A stretch of DNA of 64,000 nucleotides from positions 1,692,001-1,756,000 of the forward strand of contig NZ_CP054699.1 of assembly GCF_022558445.1 (NCBI RefSeq). Reading direction: 5' to 3'. Shown here piece after piece: positions 9,074-17,768 of the stretch. Under the pieces are notes generated by a model. The model saw only the letters and a program-made list of their open reading frames with translations. It made no database searches and was not told the DNA's origin. A program made the translations under genes and the position numbers. How positions within the stretch are numbered: position 1 is the stretch's first letter; each line of letters begins with the position of its first letter. Source of the stretch: Candidatus Contubernalis alkalaceticus (GTDB taxonomy: Bacteria; Bacillota; Dethiobacteria; SKNC01).

Positions 9074-9901
9074 TTACCCTGCCTGGGATAAGTTTTCCTG
9101 ATAATAGAGCGAACGCTTGACCAAGGGTGGGTAGCCTCCATTTGTAGTGTAAATTCTTTTTCGGTTGTAGTAGATTTCAATAAATCTAAATATGATGCTT
9201 TTGACGGTTTCCATTTTCATGGTTTCAGTTTTAAATTTGTAGATGCTTTCTTTTTTCAGTGTGGCAAAAAAAGACTCCATCCGTGCGTTGTCAAAGCATT
9301 TACCTGTGTTGCTCATGCTTTGTATTGCTCCATATCGGGCAAGGGTTTGACGGAAAAGTGTGCTAGTGTATTGACTCCCCCTGTCTGAATGGAAAATCAT
9401 ACCATATGCCTGATGTTTTTTGACACCGGCTGTAAAAGCTTCGACGCAAAGCTCAGCGCGCATGTGATTAGCCATTTTTAGTCCGACAATGCTTCCATCA
9501 AAACAGTCCATTACGGCGGCTACATAAAGCTTACCGTCAGCCGTTGGAATTTCTGTAATGTCACTCAGCCATTTTTCATTAGGTGATTCAGCTGTAAAGT
9601 CTTGCTGGATCAGGTTTTCACTAGCTTGTGCAGCAAGATCAGCCTTGGTTATCCCCTTGCTGTGACGTTTTTTCTTCAGCATTAGATGGTGTTTTTTACA
9701 GAGCGCGAGGATTAGATAATAACTGCCCTTATAGTCCTGAAAAAGTTGTAAATGCAGATATATCCTATACGCTCCATAGTCCGGGTTGTCTGCACGAATT
9801 TGAAGAATCTTTGCCAAAAGAGCATCATATTTGTAGGGCCTGGACTGTCTTTTTAACCACTTATAAAATCCGTTTTCACTAACCCCTAATACCTCGCACA
9901 T
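9074..9901 (-). CDS. IS3-family transposase OrfB (DDE integrase)
   Basis: A 275-residue rve-type catalytic domain: HTH_21 helper region at the N-terminus (ENGFYKWLKRQSRPYK), then WLSDITEIPT, MIFHSDRGSQYTS and NARMESFFATLKKE, which supply the D, D and E of the active site. The open frame extends upstream of the first ATG to the slippery site in orfA, so the true product is the OrfAB fusion made by -1 frameshifting. It appears intact and may be active. Confidence 0.92.
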   Translation of the reverse strand: MCEVLGVSENGFYKWLKRQSRPYKYDALLAKILQIRADNPDYGAYRIYLHLQLFQDYKGSYYLILALCKKHHLMLKKKRHSKGITKADLAAQASENLIQQDFTAESPNEKWLSDITEIPTADGKLYVAAVMDCFDGSIVGLKMANHMRAELCVEAFTAGVKKHQAYGMIFHSDRGSQYTSTLFRQTLARYGAIQSMSNTGKCFDNARMESFFATLKKESIYKFKTETMKMETVKSIIFRFIEIYYNRKRIYTTNGGYPPLVKRSLYYQENLSQAG

Positions 9902-9972
9902 GGTCTTTATGCTGTGCTTAGATTTTCCTTGGGTTTTTTCCAGGCATATCCACTTAAACAGTTCTCGTGCAG

Positions 9973-10260
9973 CTACTTCTTTTGGCTCATTGCGAAAAAA
10001 GCCAGGGCTCTTTTCAAAATATCATTGGTTGCTTCAAGTTCCTTGAGTTGTTTTTCTAATGCTCTGATTTCAGCGGTTTTTGGATCTACACGCTTATGAC
10101 CACTGCCGACAATAGCCATATTTCCATAACGATTTGCATTGCTTCGCCATGTGTAAAGAGTAGTGACTGGAATTCCCAGCTTTTCAGCAGCTACTGTCGG
10201 ACCTACTTCACCGGACAGCTTAATGGCTTCTTCTTTAAATTCTTTATCATATACTCGCAT
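9973..10260 (-). CDS. IS3-family transposase OrfA (helix-turn-helix)
   Basis: A 95-residue protein with an N-terminal HTH (KEEAIKLSGEVGPTVAAEKL, TTLYTWRSNANRYG) and a C-terminal leucine-zipper-like helix (IRALEKQLKELEATNDILKR). It binds the IS ends. Near its end the mRNA contains T TTT TTC, where ribosomes can slip by -1 into orfB. Confidence 0.9.
   Translation of the reverse strand: MRVYDKEFKEEAIKLSGEVGPTVAAEKLGIPVTTLYTWRSNANRYGNMAIVGSGHKRVDPKTAEIRALEKQLKELEATNDILKRALAFFAMSQKK
9994..10000 (-). promoter_or_regulatory. -1 ribosomal frameshift site of IS3 orfA/orfB
   Basis: On the coding strand the heptamer is TTTTTTC in the phase T TTT TTC relative to orfA. The -1 frame is open from here into orfB, reading through NEPKEVAARELF to the first ATG of orfB. 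This is the standard way IS3 elements make OrfAB. Confidence 0.75.
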
Positions 10261-10337
10261 CTGGACACCTCTTTCTTTTTGGGTTATTATTTCCAGAATT
10301 ACGAGTTTTGTTACTTAACTAAAATGATACCACTCCA

Positions 10338-10469
10338 AAATGACCTTCTCTCCGGGTCAGAAACCTTTCTGCCAAGGGTTCGGATAAATTCGTTCTCCAG
10401 CTTATCAACAATCTTATTGAATCGAACATCCAAATCAAAATGTGCAGTACTGCTTCTGTAAATAATCAT
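10338..10469 (-). pseudogene. N-terminal fragment of the DUF2075 gene
   Basis: It encodes MIIYRSSTAHFDLDVRFNKI and continues through LGRKVSDPEKVI, the typical opening of DUF2075 proteins before the ENSL..M block found at 8800. An AAAGGTAGGG ribosome binding site precedes the ATG at 10469. The fragment runs into the IS3 end at 10337. It is the true start of the gene that resumes at 8809. Confidence 0.8.
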
Positions 10470-10490
10470 ATTAACCCTACCTTTGAATTA

Positions 10491-10533
10491 AAAGCTTGTC
10501 TTAACTTACCATTGTTTTCTTATTTCTATATAA
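10491..10533. repeat. direct repeat copy 1 (upstream of DUF2075)
   Basis: About 43 bases, starting AAAGCTTGTCTTAACTTACC and ending TTTCTATATAA, recur almost identically at 11205-11246. The two copies bracket the gene for a small membrane protein (10617-11009). Confidence 0.75.
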
Positions 10534-10616
10534 GACCGGGCCAGAATCGGCTGCAGTTATCACACGATCATTATTTTCAATTTCTTGAAATTTATGTTTG
10601 ACACCCTTTATAACTT

Positions 10617-11009
10617 TTAAGACTCTTGAGAGCATTTGATTGAATCTGTTACTACAACTCCAAGCCAAATAGCTGCTAAAATTTTTATTTCTGTAACCAT
10701 AAAAAGTTGACGTTGAACTGAATAAATGGGGATAATATTACCAAATAGCATCACAGAAAATGGATGTGATAAAAAAACCAATATTAATGCAGGAATACCT
10801 TGATATATAGATTTAGACCAATTAAATTTATGATTACTGTTCCATCTCTCTATTAAGCTAGGAAGTCTAAGCAAAATTCCAAATATTAAAGGCATTAATA
10901 AACTAGCCCATAATAACGGGTATGGTCTATATGTTCGTCCTAACATGATTCTTAAGTGTATGAGTAGTTGACCAAAAATTGTTATATATAAAAAATTATA
11001 ACTGGCCAT
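10617..11009 (-). CDS. small integral membrane protein, unknown function
   Basis: A 130-residue protein with about four hydrophobic segments (LLWASLLMPLIFGILLRLP, GIPALILVFLSHPFSVMLFG and a final ILAAIWLGVVVT). I do not recognise the family. It is bracketed by the 43-bp direct repeats, which suggests that it arrived by duplication or insertion in the DUF2075 upstream region. Confidence 0.6.
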   Translation of the reverse strand: MASYNFLYITIFGQLLIHLRIMLGRTYRPYPLLWASLLMPLIFGILLRLPSLIERWNSNHKFNWSKSIYQGIPALILVFLSHPFSVMLFGNIIPIYSVQRQLFMVTEIKILAAIWLGVVVTDSIKCSQES

Positions 11010-11204
11010 AATAATCCTTTTTCTATAAAGTGCTCCTTTACTAATTTCACTTTAACACCCCCTTTCTAAAGAAAATCTCTTTTTCGGGGTCTGTAATTCC
11101 ACTAACTCACACTAGCCAAAACGTCCGTATACAGCCAAGACACCAGGGGGTTGGCCCAAGTCATTTACTTTAATAAATAACATTTTTATTTATCTTACAT
11201 TTTT

Positions 11205-11246
11205 AAAGCTTGTCTTAACTTACCATTGTTTCTTCTTTCTATATAA
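11205..11246. repeat. direct repeat copy 2
   Basis: Second copy of the 43-bp repeat at 10491-10533, with two small differences near the end. It lies 24 bases before the IS66 target duplication. Confidence 0.75.
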
Positions 11247-11303
11247 AAAATCCTCTATGGCATATGCAAGAAGATTTGTAAGCGTCTAATAAGTCAGTGG
11301 ATA

Positions 11304-11350
11304 TAAAAAAAGCAAAAACTAGTGTAAACTAAGTTTTTGCCTCTTTTTCT
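11304..11350. terminator. bidirectional terminator-like hairpin near IS66 right end
   Basis: GCAAAAACT at 11312-11320 pairs with AGTTTTTGC at 11332-11340. A T-rich run follows on the + strand, and a run of seven T follows on the - strand after tnpC. It could end tnpC transcription or block read-through into the element. Confidence 0.6.
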
Positions 11351-11397
11351 TTACTTGCAGTTTTCCTGGACATCCTGACTCCATGGAAGATAATCTT
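11351..11397 (-). pseudogene. last codons of IS66 tnpC, cut off by IS3
   Basis: The frame reads DYLPWSQDVQENCK and stops, the usual C-terminus of IS66 TnpC. When the IS3 at 11398-12852 and one CTT copy are removed, it joins the HPEFLE end of the main tnpC part to give HPEFLEDYLPWS in frame. This proves the insertion site. Confidence 0.88.
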
Positions 11398-11626
11398 TGA
11401 GGTTTTCCCGTTAAACCGGACACTATTAAGTTAGCTATTCTCCTAGATTCAGCCAATTGCTGATTATTTCGAAAACCCCCTTCTTGTAGTCATGCTCCAA
11501 TGCCAAATTGCGGCATTGGCAGCCCTTCTATAGGGTGATAAATCGTCTTGGCTGTAAAGGGTCTCCGGCTGCGCCTCCGTTGAACTCGCTGCGCTCGCCC
11601 TTGACAGCCTGAGTTAGTTTGAGCTT

Positions 11627-12448
11627 TTAAGCAGCTAATTTCTCTGCAAAAGATTCTCTATATCCTGCTGGCGTCATGTAGCCCAGGGCCTGGTGTCTCC
11701 TTTTGCGGTTATAAAAGATCTCGATGTACCAGAATATGTCTTTATGGGCTTCTTCGTGGGTCTGATATTTATTATGGTAGAGCATTTCACATTTGATGGT
11801 GCTGAAAAAGGTCTCGGCACAGGCATTATCGTAACAGTTCCCTTTACGGCTCATGCTGCATATCATGCCGTGTTCATTTAGTAGTTTCTGGTATTCTTTA
11901 CTGCAATATTGGACCCCGCGATCTGAATGATGAATCAGTCCCTCTATGGGCATGTACCGGTTAATTGCATTTTCCAGTGCTCTTTTGCAAAGTGATGTTT
12001 TCATATTATCTGCGGTGGCCCAGCCTACAATATCTTTTGTATGTATGTCTTTAACGGTGGCTAAATACAGCCAGCCCTCTGAGGTGTCCAAGTAACTGAT
12101 ATCTGTTACCCATACGGCATTTGGTCTGTCGGTTGTGAAGTCCTGGTTTAAAAGGTTTTCTGCTACCGGCAGCTGGTGGTTTGAGTCAGTGGTAGCTTTA
12201 AATTTTCTCTTACGTTTTGAATACAGGTTGTTCTCTTTTTGGATTCTATACAATCTGTTTCGACCACATTTGGGGAATTTTTCTCGAACATCTTCAAGTA
12301 ATTTATCCAGTCCATATATGCCGCCGCTATCATTGTAGCTTTCTTGGGCAGTTTCAAGTATTTCCTGATTTTCAAGATCTCGTTTACTAGGTTCTTTATT
12401 TTCCCAGTCATAATAACTGCTCCGGGTTACTTCAAGTACTGTGCACAT
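11627..12448 (-). CDS. IS3-family transposase OrfB (DDE integrase)
   Basis: A 273-residue rve-type domain: HTH_21 helper (SSYYDWENKEPSKRD), WVTDISYLDT, LIHHSDRGVQYCS and NACAETFFSTIKCEM, with the catalytic D, D and E. The C-terminal RRHQALGYMTPAGYRE is typical of the family. It is translated as a fusion with OrfA by -1 frameshifting. No damage was seen. Confidence 0.93.
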   Translation of the reverse strand: MCTVLEVTRSSYYDWENKEPSKRDLENQEILETAQESYNDSGGIYGLDKLLEDVREKFPKCGRNRLYRIQKENNLYSKRKRKFKATTDSNHQLPVAENLLNQDFTTDRPNAVWVTDISYLDTSEGWLYLATVKDIHTKDIVGWATADNMKTSLCKRALENAINRYMPIEGLIHHSDRGVQYCSKEYQKLLNEHGMICSMSRKGNCYDNACAETFFSTIKCEMLYHNKYQTHEEAHKDIFWYIEIFYNRKRRHQALGYMTPAGYRESFAEKLAA

Positions 12449-12495
12449 ATTCGCAACCGGAAATTCGGAGCTGTGCTTACTAATAAATGCGTAAG

Positions 12496-12786
12496 TTATT
12501 TCCGGTCTTTTGTCACGAAAAGTGCTGTCGCTTTTTTTAATATTGCTACTGCCTCCTCAAGCTCTGCATTTCTGCGTTTTTCGGCCTTAAGTTCCGCTTC
12601 AAGCTCTGAAATCCTTGCAGTTTCAGGCTTCTCCCGGTGCCTTTGTTCGTTAATCCAGTTTCGCAATGTCTGGGGATTGATTCCAAGGTCCTTTGCAACA
12701 CTTGGAATGGACCGTTTATCTTCTTTAACAAGTTTGATGGCATCATTCTTAAATTCATAACTATACCTATTTGAATAATTTGACAT
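12496..12786 (-). CDS. IS3-family transposase OrfA (helix-turn-helix)
   Basis: A 96-residue HTH protein: FKNDAIKLVKEDKRSIPSVA, GINPQTLRNWINEQ, then a coiled-coil tail (SELEAELKAEKRRNAELEEA). It has an AGGAGATATAA ribosome binding site. Its 3' part holds a run of seven A used for frameshifting. Confidence 0.9.
   Translation of the reverse strand: MSNYSNRYSYEFKNDAIKLVKEDKRSIPSVAKDLGINPQTLRNWINEQRHREKPETARISELEAELKAEKRRNAELEEAVAILKKATALFVTKDRK
12532..12538 (-). promoter_or_regulatory. -1 frameshift site (A AAA AAA) of the second IS3
   Basis: The coding strand reads TTA AAA AAA GCG in the orfA frame. The -1 frame stays open (KKSDSTFRDKRPEITY) into orfB. Confidence 0.7.
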
Positions 12787-12852
12787 TTATATCTCCTCCA
12801 CATGATTTATTATACCTAACTCATGTGTGTCCGACAAATCGGGTATAAGTCA

Positions 12853-14347
12853 CTTCAAGGAACTCTGGATGTTGCCCAAACTGTACGCCTGGAAGCTCGC
12901 TAAAGATGAAATATAGGTATTTGTATGGATTTAGGCCATTAGCCTTGGCACTTTCAATGATACTGTAAACGGCTGCACTTGCTGCAGCTCCTTTAGGGCT
13001 TCCGCTGAAAAGCCAGTTCTTTCGTCCAATAGTGAAGGGACGGATACTGTTTTCTGCCAGGTTGTTGGAAATAGAGCAGCTACCATCCTTAAGATAATTC
13101 GTTAGCTCCTTCTTATGGTTTAGGGCATAGTTCAAGGCTTCGCTCAATTTGGATTTGGGAAGCACCTTTTTCTTTGTGGAATAAATCCACGCCCAAAAGG
13201 CCTCCAAAACAGGCTTTTCCTGCTTCAGACGCTCTACTTTGCGCTGTTCACTTGGTAGCTTCTCGAGATTTTTTTCAATCTCAAAAAGTTTGTTGCAGTA
13301 GGCAATGCCTTGGCTTGAAAAGGTAGCTTCAGGTCGATGGGCATCTTTGGGAAGTGCATCGACAAACTTCCTTCTGACATGTGCCCAGCACAGGCATCTT
13401 ATGATTCCTGGAATCTTTTTGTACCCAGAGTATGCATCCGAGTGGAGATACCCTTCATAGTCTTTCAGGAACTCCTGCGGGTACTTGCCGCTCCTTCCCG
13501 GTTGATACTCGAAGATCCGGATGGGGTGTTTGGCATGCTGGCCAGAACTGTATAACCACATGTAGGAATCTGTTGTGTTCTTGCGCCCCACTTCGTTCAT
13601 TACTTGCACGGGCGTTTCATCTGCATGTATATAATGCTCCTGCATCAGCTTTTGGTGCATCAGCTCCACCAAAGGACGCAACCAGTCACGGGATGCAGCC
13701 AGAATCCAATTGGACATGGTAGCGCGGCTTAGGTTCACACCAAGTGTCTTCCATTCCTTTTCCTGCCGATAAAGGGGAAGGGCATTGACGAATTTCTGAT
13801 GCATAACCCAAGCCACTGTAGATGGAGACGCCATGGAATGCTGAATTACCGGATAAGGCATCGGCGACTTCTCCATGTATGGTTTTCCATCTTTACGACA
13901 GGTTCGGCACTCGAAGGTTTCACGGTAATAATCAATGACCCTGACTTTGGCAGGAATATACTCAACTTCGGTGCGGATAAATTCTTCACCAACTGATAAA
14001 AGAGTGGTGTCACATTCTTCACAGAAGCGATCTTCTTCAGCAAGAGTGCAGAGGCGTTTATCGCGAGGGATATCTTTCAATAGCTCCATTCGCTGTCCCT
14101 TAAATTTCTTTCTTCGATAACCCTGCACTTCCTTAAGGTCAGGTTCTGGGGCCTTCGGATTCGCTTCTATTTCTGCCTCATCAAAAAGAGACATCTGTCC
14201 CGTGGGTAGGGACGATGTCTTCTCAGAGCTTTTCCCGAAAAGTTTACGTGTCAGATACTCGACTGTATCGTGGAGCTTTTTGTTTTCCTGCTCCAGTTGG
14301 GATATACGGTTTTCTAATTTTTCTAACAACTGCTCGGATGCGCTCAT
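12853..14347 (-). pseudogene. tnpC: IS66 transposase TnpC, interrupted near the 3' end by IS3
   Basis: DDE transposase of the IS66 family. It has an N-terminal coiled coil (LEKLENRISQLEQENKKLHD), a zinc-binding region (FCEECDTTL, CRTCRKDG) and a catalytic core with HADETPVQV, LHSDAYSGY and NNLAENSIRPF. It lacks only about the last 15 residues, which lie beyond the IS3 at 11351-11397. The open frame runs on through the IS3 end to a stop at 12821, giving an altered C-terminus. The protein may retain some activity. Confidence 0.9.
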
Positions 14348-14443
14348 AAATGATGGTTTCCTTTGGTATTTTTACTATATTTAGTATAGCATAAAAACGT
14401 CCAGAAAGCCAGTGTTTATGGGCATTCTTAGCACTTTTTTTAG

Positions 14444-14800
14444 TTAAAAACCACCCTCTATCTTAACTTTTTTTACGGCCTTTGGTTGGTCAATGGAAAG
14501 TCCCTCCAAGAGCCACCGAAGCTCCTGATTTGTAATAGAGCGAACTGCTTCGGCGTTCATTGGCCACTGGAACTTTCCGTTTTCTAATCGCTTGTACAGG
14601 AGCACGAATCCATCTTCTTCCCAGTAGAGTGCTTTGATTCGATCGCGGCGCCGGCCACAGAAGAGAAACAAACTGTTCTGAAAGGGATTTAACTGAAAGT
14701 TTTGTTGGACGATAGCAGCAAGTCCATCAATTGCCTTTCTCATGTCAGTATAACCACAAGCAATATATATTTTCTCGGCTTTGGAGATATCACCGAACAT
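14444..14800 (-). CDS. tnpB: IS66 accessory protein TnpB
   Basis: A 118-residue IS66 Orf2 protein: IYIACGYTDMRKAIDGLAAI, NSLFLFCGRRRDRIKALYWE and FQWPMNAEAVRSITNQELRW. It is needed for IS66 transposition together with TnpA and TnpC, although its biochemical role is unclear. The start overlaps the tnpA stop. The predicted protein is identical to the second copy at 21787-22143. Confidence 0.93.
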   Translation of the reverse strand: MFGDISKAEKIYIACGYTDMRKAIDGLAAIVQQNFQLNPFQNSLFLFCGRRRDRIKALYWEEDGFVLLYKRLENGKFQWPMNAEAVRSITNQELRWLLEGLSIDQPKAVKKVKIEGGF

Positions 14801-15115
14801 TTTGTAGTGCCCTTAAGGTATTTTCGATTAACGTCGTGGATGCATTGTTGCGAAGCTCCAATGTAACAGAACCAAACCGCAGAATAATTTGTGAAGTCGA
14901 CTCTGAAACTGGACCGTCTGCATTTGCTGGAATGTTTACTGGTACGATTGAACTATTTTCTTCAAGAGATGGGATGGCTTCGCATGCCGCCTCACGTACT
15001 TTCCGCAACCAATAGTAGTAAGTTTTTGGGTTGATGTCATGGTCAGCGCACCATACCTTGACGGTTTGTCCACTGCTGCGACATTCGCGGATAATTTGAG
15101 TCCATTGATTCAGCC
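14790..15115 (-). pseudogene. tnpA: IS66 TnpA, 5' end cut off by IS21
   Basis: The frame carries the body of TnpA (LNQWTQIIRECRSSGQTVKV, YYYWLRKVREAACE) but loses its natural N-terminus at 15115, where an IS21 element begins. The open frame continues for a further 37 codons of IS21 end sequence. The missing 14 codons lie at 21292-21330. The intact copy is at 22133-22489. Confidence 0.9.
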
Positions 15116-15424
15116 TGTTTTTTGCAAGTGAAAATTCCTCACTTTTGCAAAAATTTTCCCCCAGGCACCGGTGGGGAATTTTTATGTTAACTTTTGGGCC
15201 ATTTTCTTTGAAATAACATAAAATCATAAAACCAAAACACCATTTATGTTAAAATATACCTGTTTTAAAGTGCCATGCTGTACAAAAGCTACCTACTGAA
15301 AAGAAGGAAAGCTTCTCCAGACATTACAGCATGACACCATTGGCCTGGATTATTATTGCGGCAAGATCCCGCACCCCTTGTATCTAAAAAAATAGCACTT
15401 CATTTTCACTGACTCGGCTTAAAG

Positions 15425-15664
15425 CTAGGTTAATGAAGACTCTCTCATCCGATTGCTCGGCCCTGGGAACAGCAGCAGGTGGCAATGATGCAACACCCTA
15501 TCCAATATGGCTCCTGTCATCTGTTCATCATAAAACACATTAACCCATCTGGAGAATTCAATATTTGTGTTTATGATTAAGGACTTTTTTTCATAGCACT
15601 CGGATACTACTTCAAACAGCAGTTGGGCACCTATCCGGTCCAGGGGAACGTATCCCCACTCATC
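15425..15664 (-). pseudogene. istB: istB, 3' part
   Basis: The frame begins immediately after the inserted element: DEWGYVPLDRIGAQLLFEVV, then CYEKKSLIINTNIEFSRW and GAILDRVLHHCHLL. This is the second half of the IstB AAA+ ATPase, starting at Walker B. It joins the 5' part at 19127-19615 through a shared GATGAG. Confidence 0.88.
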
Positions 15665-15750
15665 TTATGAAAAGTTGTTTGTTATGTGAAGTTGAGAACA
15701 GGAATTCCTGAATAGCAATGGTCTTCCTGTTCCGAACTTTGCATAATAAT
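15665..15750 (+). repeat. RIT left inverted repeat
   Basis: Contains TTATGAAAAGTTGTTTGTTA near the end and TTCCTGTTCCGAACTTTGC inside. It mirrors 19016-19126. Probable recombinase binding arm. Confidence 0.75.
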
Positions 15751-15751
15751 T

Positions 15752-16774
15752 TTATACTAAGTTTTTAAGCCAGTCCATCATTTCCTGTTTTTCTTCTACG
15801 GAATAATGTTCGTGGGGAAGCACAGCTTTACCGGCAGCCTCGATAGCTTTACGCTTAATCTCGGGATTCGCTTTCGCATAGACTTCTGTGGTCAATACGG
15901 ATGAATGGCCTAGAAAATCTCTGATGTAAACAAGGTTGACCCCGGCTTCAAGAAGGTGCATCGCTTTACTGTGGCGAAGCGTATGAGGCGAAACTTTATC
16001 TGGAAATAATTCCGGTTTTGTGCGCCACCCTTTCTCAACGTATTTTTGCAAGATGTAGGCAATGCCGGCTCGAGTCAGTTTGCGATGACTTTTGTTAAAA
16101 AAAAATGGTGCCGTCAAAGAAGTATCTTTTGATGCACACCGGCAGCTCTTGACATACGCATTCAGAATATCCAATGTTTGCGGCATGATGGGAATGATCC
16201 TGGTTTTGTTTCCCTTCCCGGTGATGCGAAGGGTGCCTGGTTTTTCAAATCGAAGATCGCCAAAAGATAAATCGACAATCTCCTGAACACGAGCTCCTGA
16301 ATCGTAAAGGAGTGTCAGCACAGCCAAATCACGGATTCCGTCCGCTGTATTTGCATCCGGCAACTCCAAAAGGCATTGGACCGTTTTAATCGTCAGATAA
16401 TTTACTGGAAATATTGGCACTTTTCGACTTTTGATGCTGAAAATCACCTCGCAGCATGCGGCGTATTCCGGCGCATAGCTTTGGACATAACGATAAAATG
16501 CGTGGATGGCCGCCAGACGCAGGTTGATACTGGTGACCGAATAGGTTCTTTCCTGTTCCAGCCAGGAAAGAAATCCCTGAAGGTATTCGTTATCGATGAT
16601 GGCAAAAGTCATGTACGAGATCGGCTGATGTTTACAGGTCTGATGGTATTGAAACAACAGGATGAAAGCATCTCGATATGATTTAATAGTATTGGTGCTG
16701 TAATCAGAACGGTTCGGGATATGTTTGAGAAAATAGTTTGACAGCATTTGGTGAAACGGATTCAGTTTATTCAT
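15752..16774 (-). CDS. RIT tyrosine recombinase, third gene
   Basis: A 340-residue phage-integrase-type recombinase. It has an N-terminal SAM-like arm-binding region and a catalytic domain with SGARVQEIVDL (first Arg), SPHTLRHSKAMHLLEAG (HxxR) and GHSSVLTTEVYAKA (His and the Tyr nucleophile). The start ATG at 16774 overlaps the previous gene's stop as ATGAATAA. It has the features of the RitC position. Confidence 0.9.
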   Translation of the reverse strand: MNKLNPFHQMLSNYFLKHIPNRSDYSTNTIKSYRDAFILLFQYHQTCKHQPISYMTFAIIDNEYLQGFLSWLEQERTYSVTSINLRLAAIHAFYRYVQSYAPEYAACCEVIFSIKSRKVPIFPVNYLTIKTVQCLLELPDANTADGIRDLAVLTLLYDSGARVQEIVDLSFGDLRFEKPGTLRITGKGNKTRIIPIMPQTLDILNAYVKSCRCASKDTSLTAPFFFNKSHRKLTRAGIAYILQKYVEKGWRTKPELFPDKVSPHTLRHSKAMHLLEAGVNLVYIRDFLGHSSVLTTEVYAKANPEIKRKAIEAAGKAVLPHEHYSVEEKQEMMDWLKNLV

Positions 16775-17768
16775 GTGGCACCTCTGGAAAGATGCCGCCA
16801 TAGAAATCCTGCATAGGGTCAATGATGGAATGGTAAGCTGATTCCGTCAGTCGAAGATACTTTTCAGTGCTTTCAATCCCACGATGGCCCAAGTATTGGG
16901 ACAAGATCGGAAGACTACAGTAAATATCCATGCCCTCTGCGACCATCTTCTCCAAAGCATGGACAGCAAAGGTATGCCTGAGGTCATGAACCCTGGGTGA
17001 GGTGCCATTTGAACGATAAATACTCGCCTGCTTCATGAATTTTCGCATCTGACAATATACAGGTGTGCTGTTGTATTCACCGCCATAATAGGACGGATAA
17101 AAAAGACCGTTATACCTATTTGAAATATTCATCCGATCCATGTAATACCAACAGTAGTGCGTCAGAGAGATTGACATTGGAAGTAGGCGTTCACAACCGT
17201 TTTTGCTGTCTTTTAAATGAATGATGCCGCTGTTCACATCAATTTGGTCCACGGTCAGCCCAAGGGCCTCGTTGATCCGAAGTCCACAGCCATACAGCAT
17301 TCTGAAAAGCATCGGATAGATAATATGATATTGTGGATACCTTTTTGATTCAGGAATGAGGTCGACCACTTCTGCTAACCTGTCAATTTCATCATGTGTG
17401 AAGATATAGGGCACGAAACCATCTCGAATTTTGACAAAATCTTTCAGAGGATACACATAGAAAGAGTGGTTATAGGTTCGGTTCATGAACAGTGCAAACT
17501 GTCGAATAAAGCTCATGCGGATATGCTGGGTCTTGGTGGATTCATCAGGTCGATAGGCAACGTAGTCTTCCACCATTTCCTGAGTTAACACCAATGCATC
17601 CGGAGTCATCTTGTATGGTTTAAAAAAACGATTCATCCCGCGAATGAGGTAAAAAATTGAATCACCCATCTTGAAGCCAAGGCTTTTTTTGTAATCGACG
17701 TACCGATGACAACATTCACTGAAAGGGCCATCAAAGTCCTGATCATAAATATTGGCTTTACCTCTCAT
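16767..17768 (-). CDS. RIT tyrosine recombinase, second gene
   Basis: A 333-residue tyrosine recombinase with GCGLRINEALGL, RVHDLRHTFAVHALE and LGHRGIESTEKYLRLTE providing the R, HxxR, H and Y set. The start at 17768 overlaps the end of the first recombinase by 11 bases (ATGAGAGGTAA), so translation is coupled. The family and order fit the RitB position. Confidence 0.9.
   Translation of the reverse strand: MRGKANIYDQDFDGPFSECCHRYVDYKKSLGFKMGDSIFYLIRGMNRFFKPYKMTPDALVLTQEMVEDYVAYRPDESTKTQHIRMSFIRQFALFMNRTYNHSFYVYPLKDFVKIRDGFVPYIFTHDEIDRLAEVVDLIPESKRYPQYHIIYPMLFRMLYGCGLRINEALGLTVDQIDVNSGIIHLKDSKNGCERLLPMSISLTHYCWYYMDRMNISNRYNGLFYPSYYGGEYNSTPVYCQMRKFMKQASIYRSNGTSPRVHDLRHTFAVHALEKMVAEGMDIYCSLPILSQYLGHRGIESTEKYLRLTESAYHSIIDPMQDFYGGIFPEVPHE

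Larger units (their letters stand above)
8810..10337 (-). mobile_element. IS3-family insertion sequence inside the DUF2075 gene
   Basis: Both ends read inward from TGGAGT, and both carry AAAACTCGTAATT about 30 bases in. AAA flanks the element on both sides (8807-8809 and 10338-10340), fitting a 3-bp target duplication. It carries overlapping orfA and orfB linked by a -1 frameshift signal. The DUF2075 gene is interrupted between its first 44 codons and the nuclease domain. Rejoining the flanks does not restore the frame perfectly, so the target already had, or later gained, an indel. Confidence 0.8.
11398..12852 (-). mobile_element. IS3-family element inserted in IS66 tnpC
   Basis: The left end reads TGAGGTTTTCCCG and the right end, inward, reads TGACTTATACCCG; both share CGGACAC further in. 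CTT flanks both sides (11395-11397 and 12853-12855), a 3-bp target duplication. Excision in silico restores the tnpC frame. It carries orfA and orfB with a poly-A frameshift signal and looks complete. It is a different IS3 lineage from the one at 8810-10337. Confidence 0.88.

Noticed and set aside
11608-11617. TGAGTTAG as the left end of the second IS3
   Set aside because: The CTT duplication and the restored tnpC frame place the end at 11398, about 210 bases further out.
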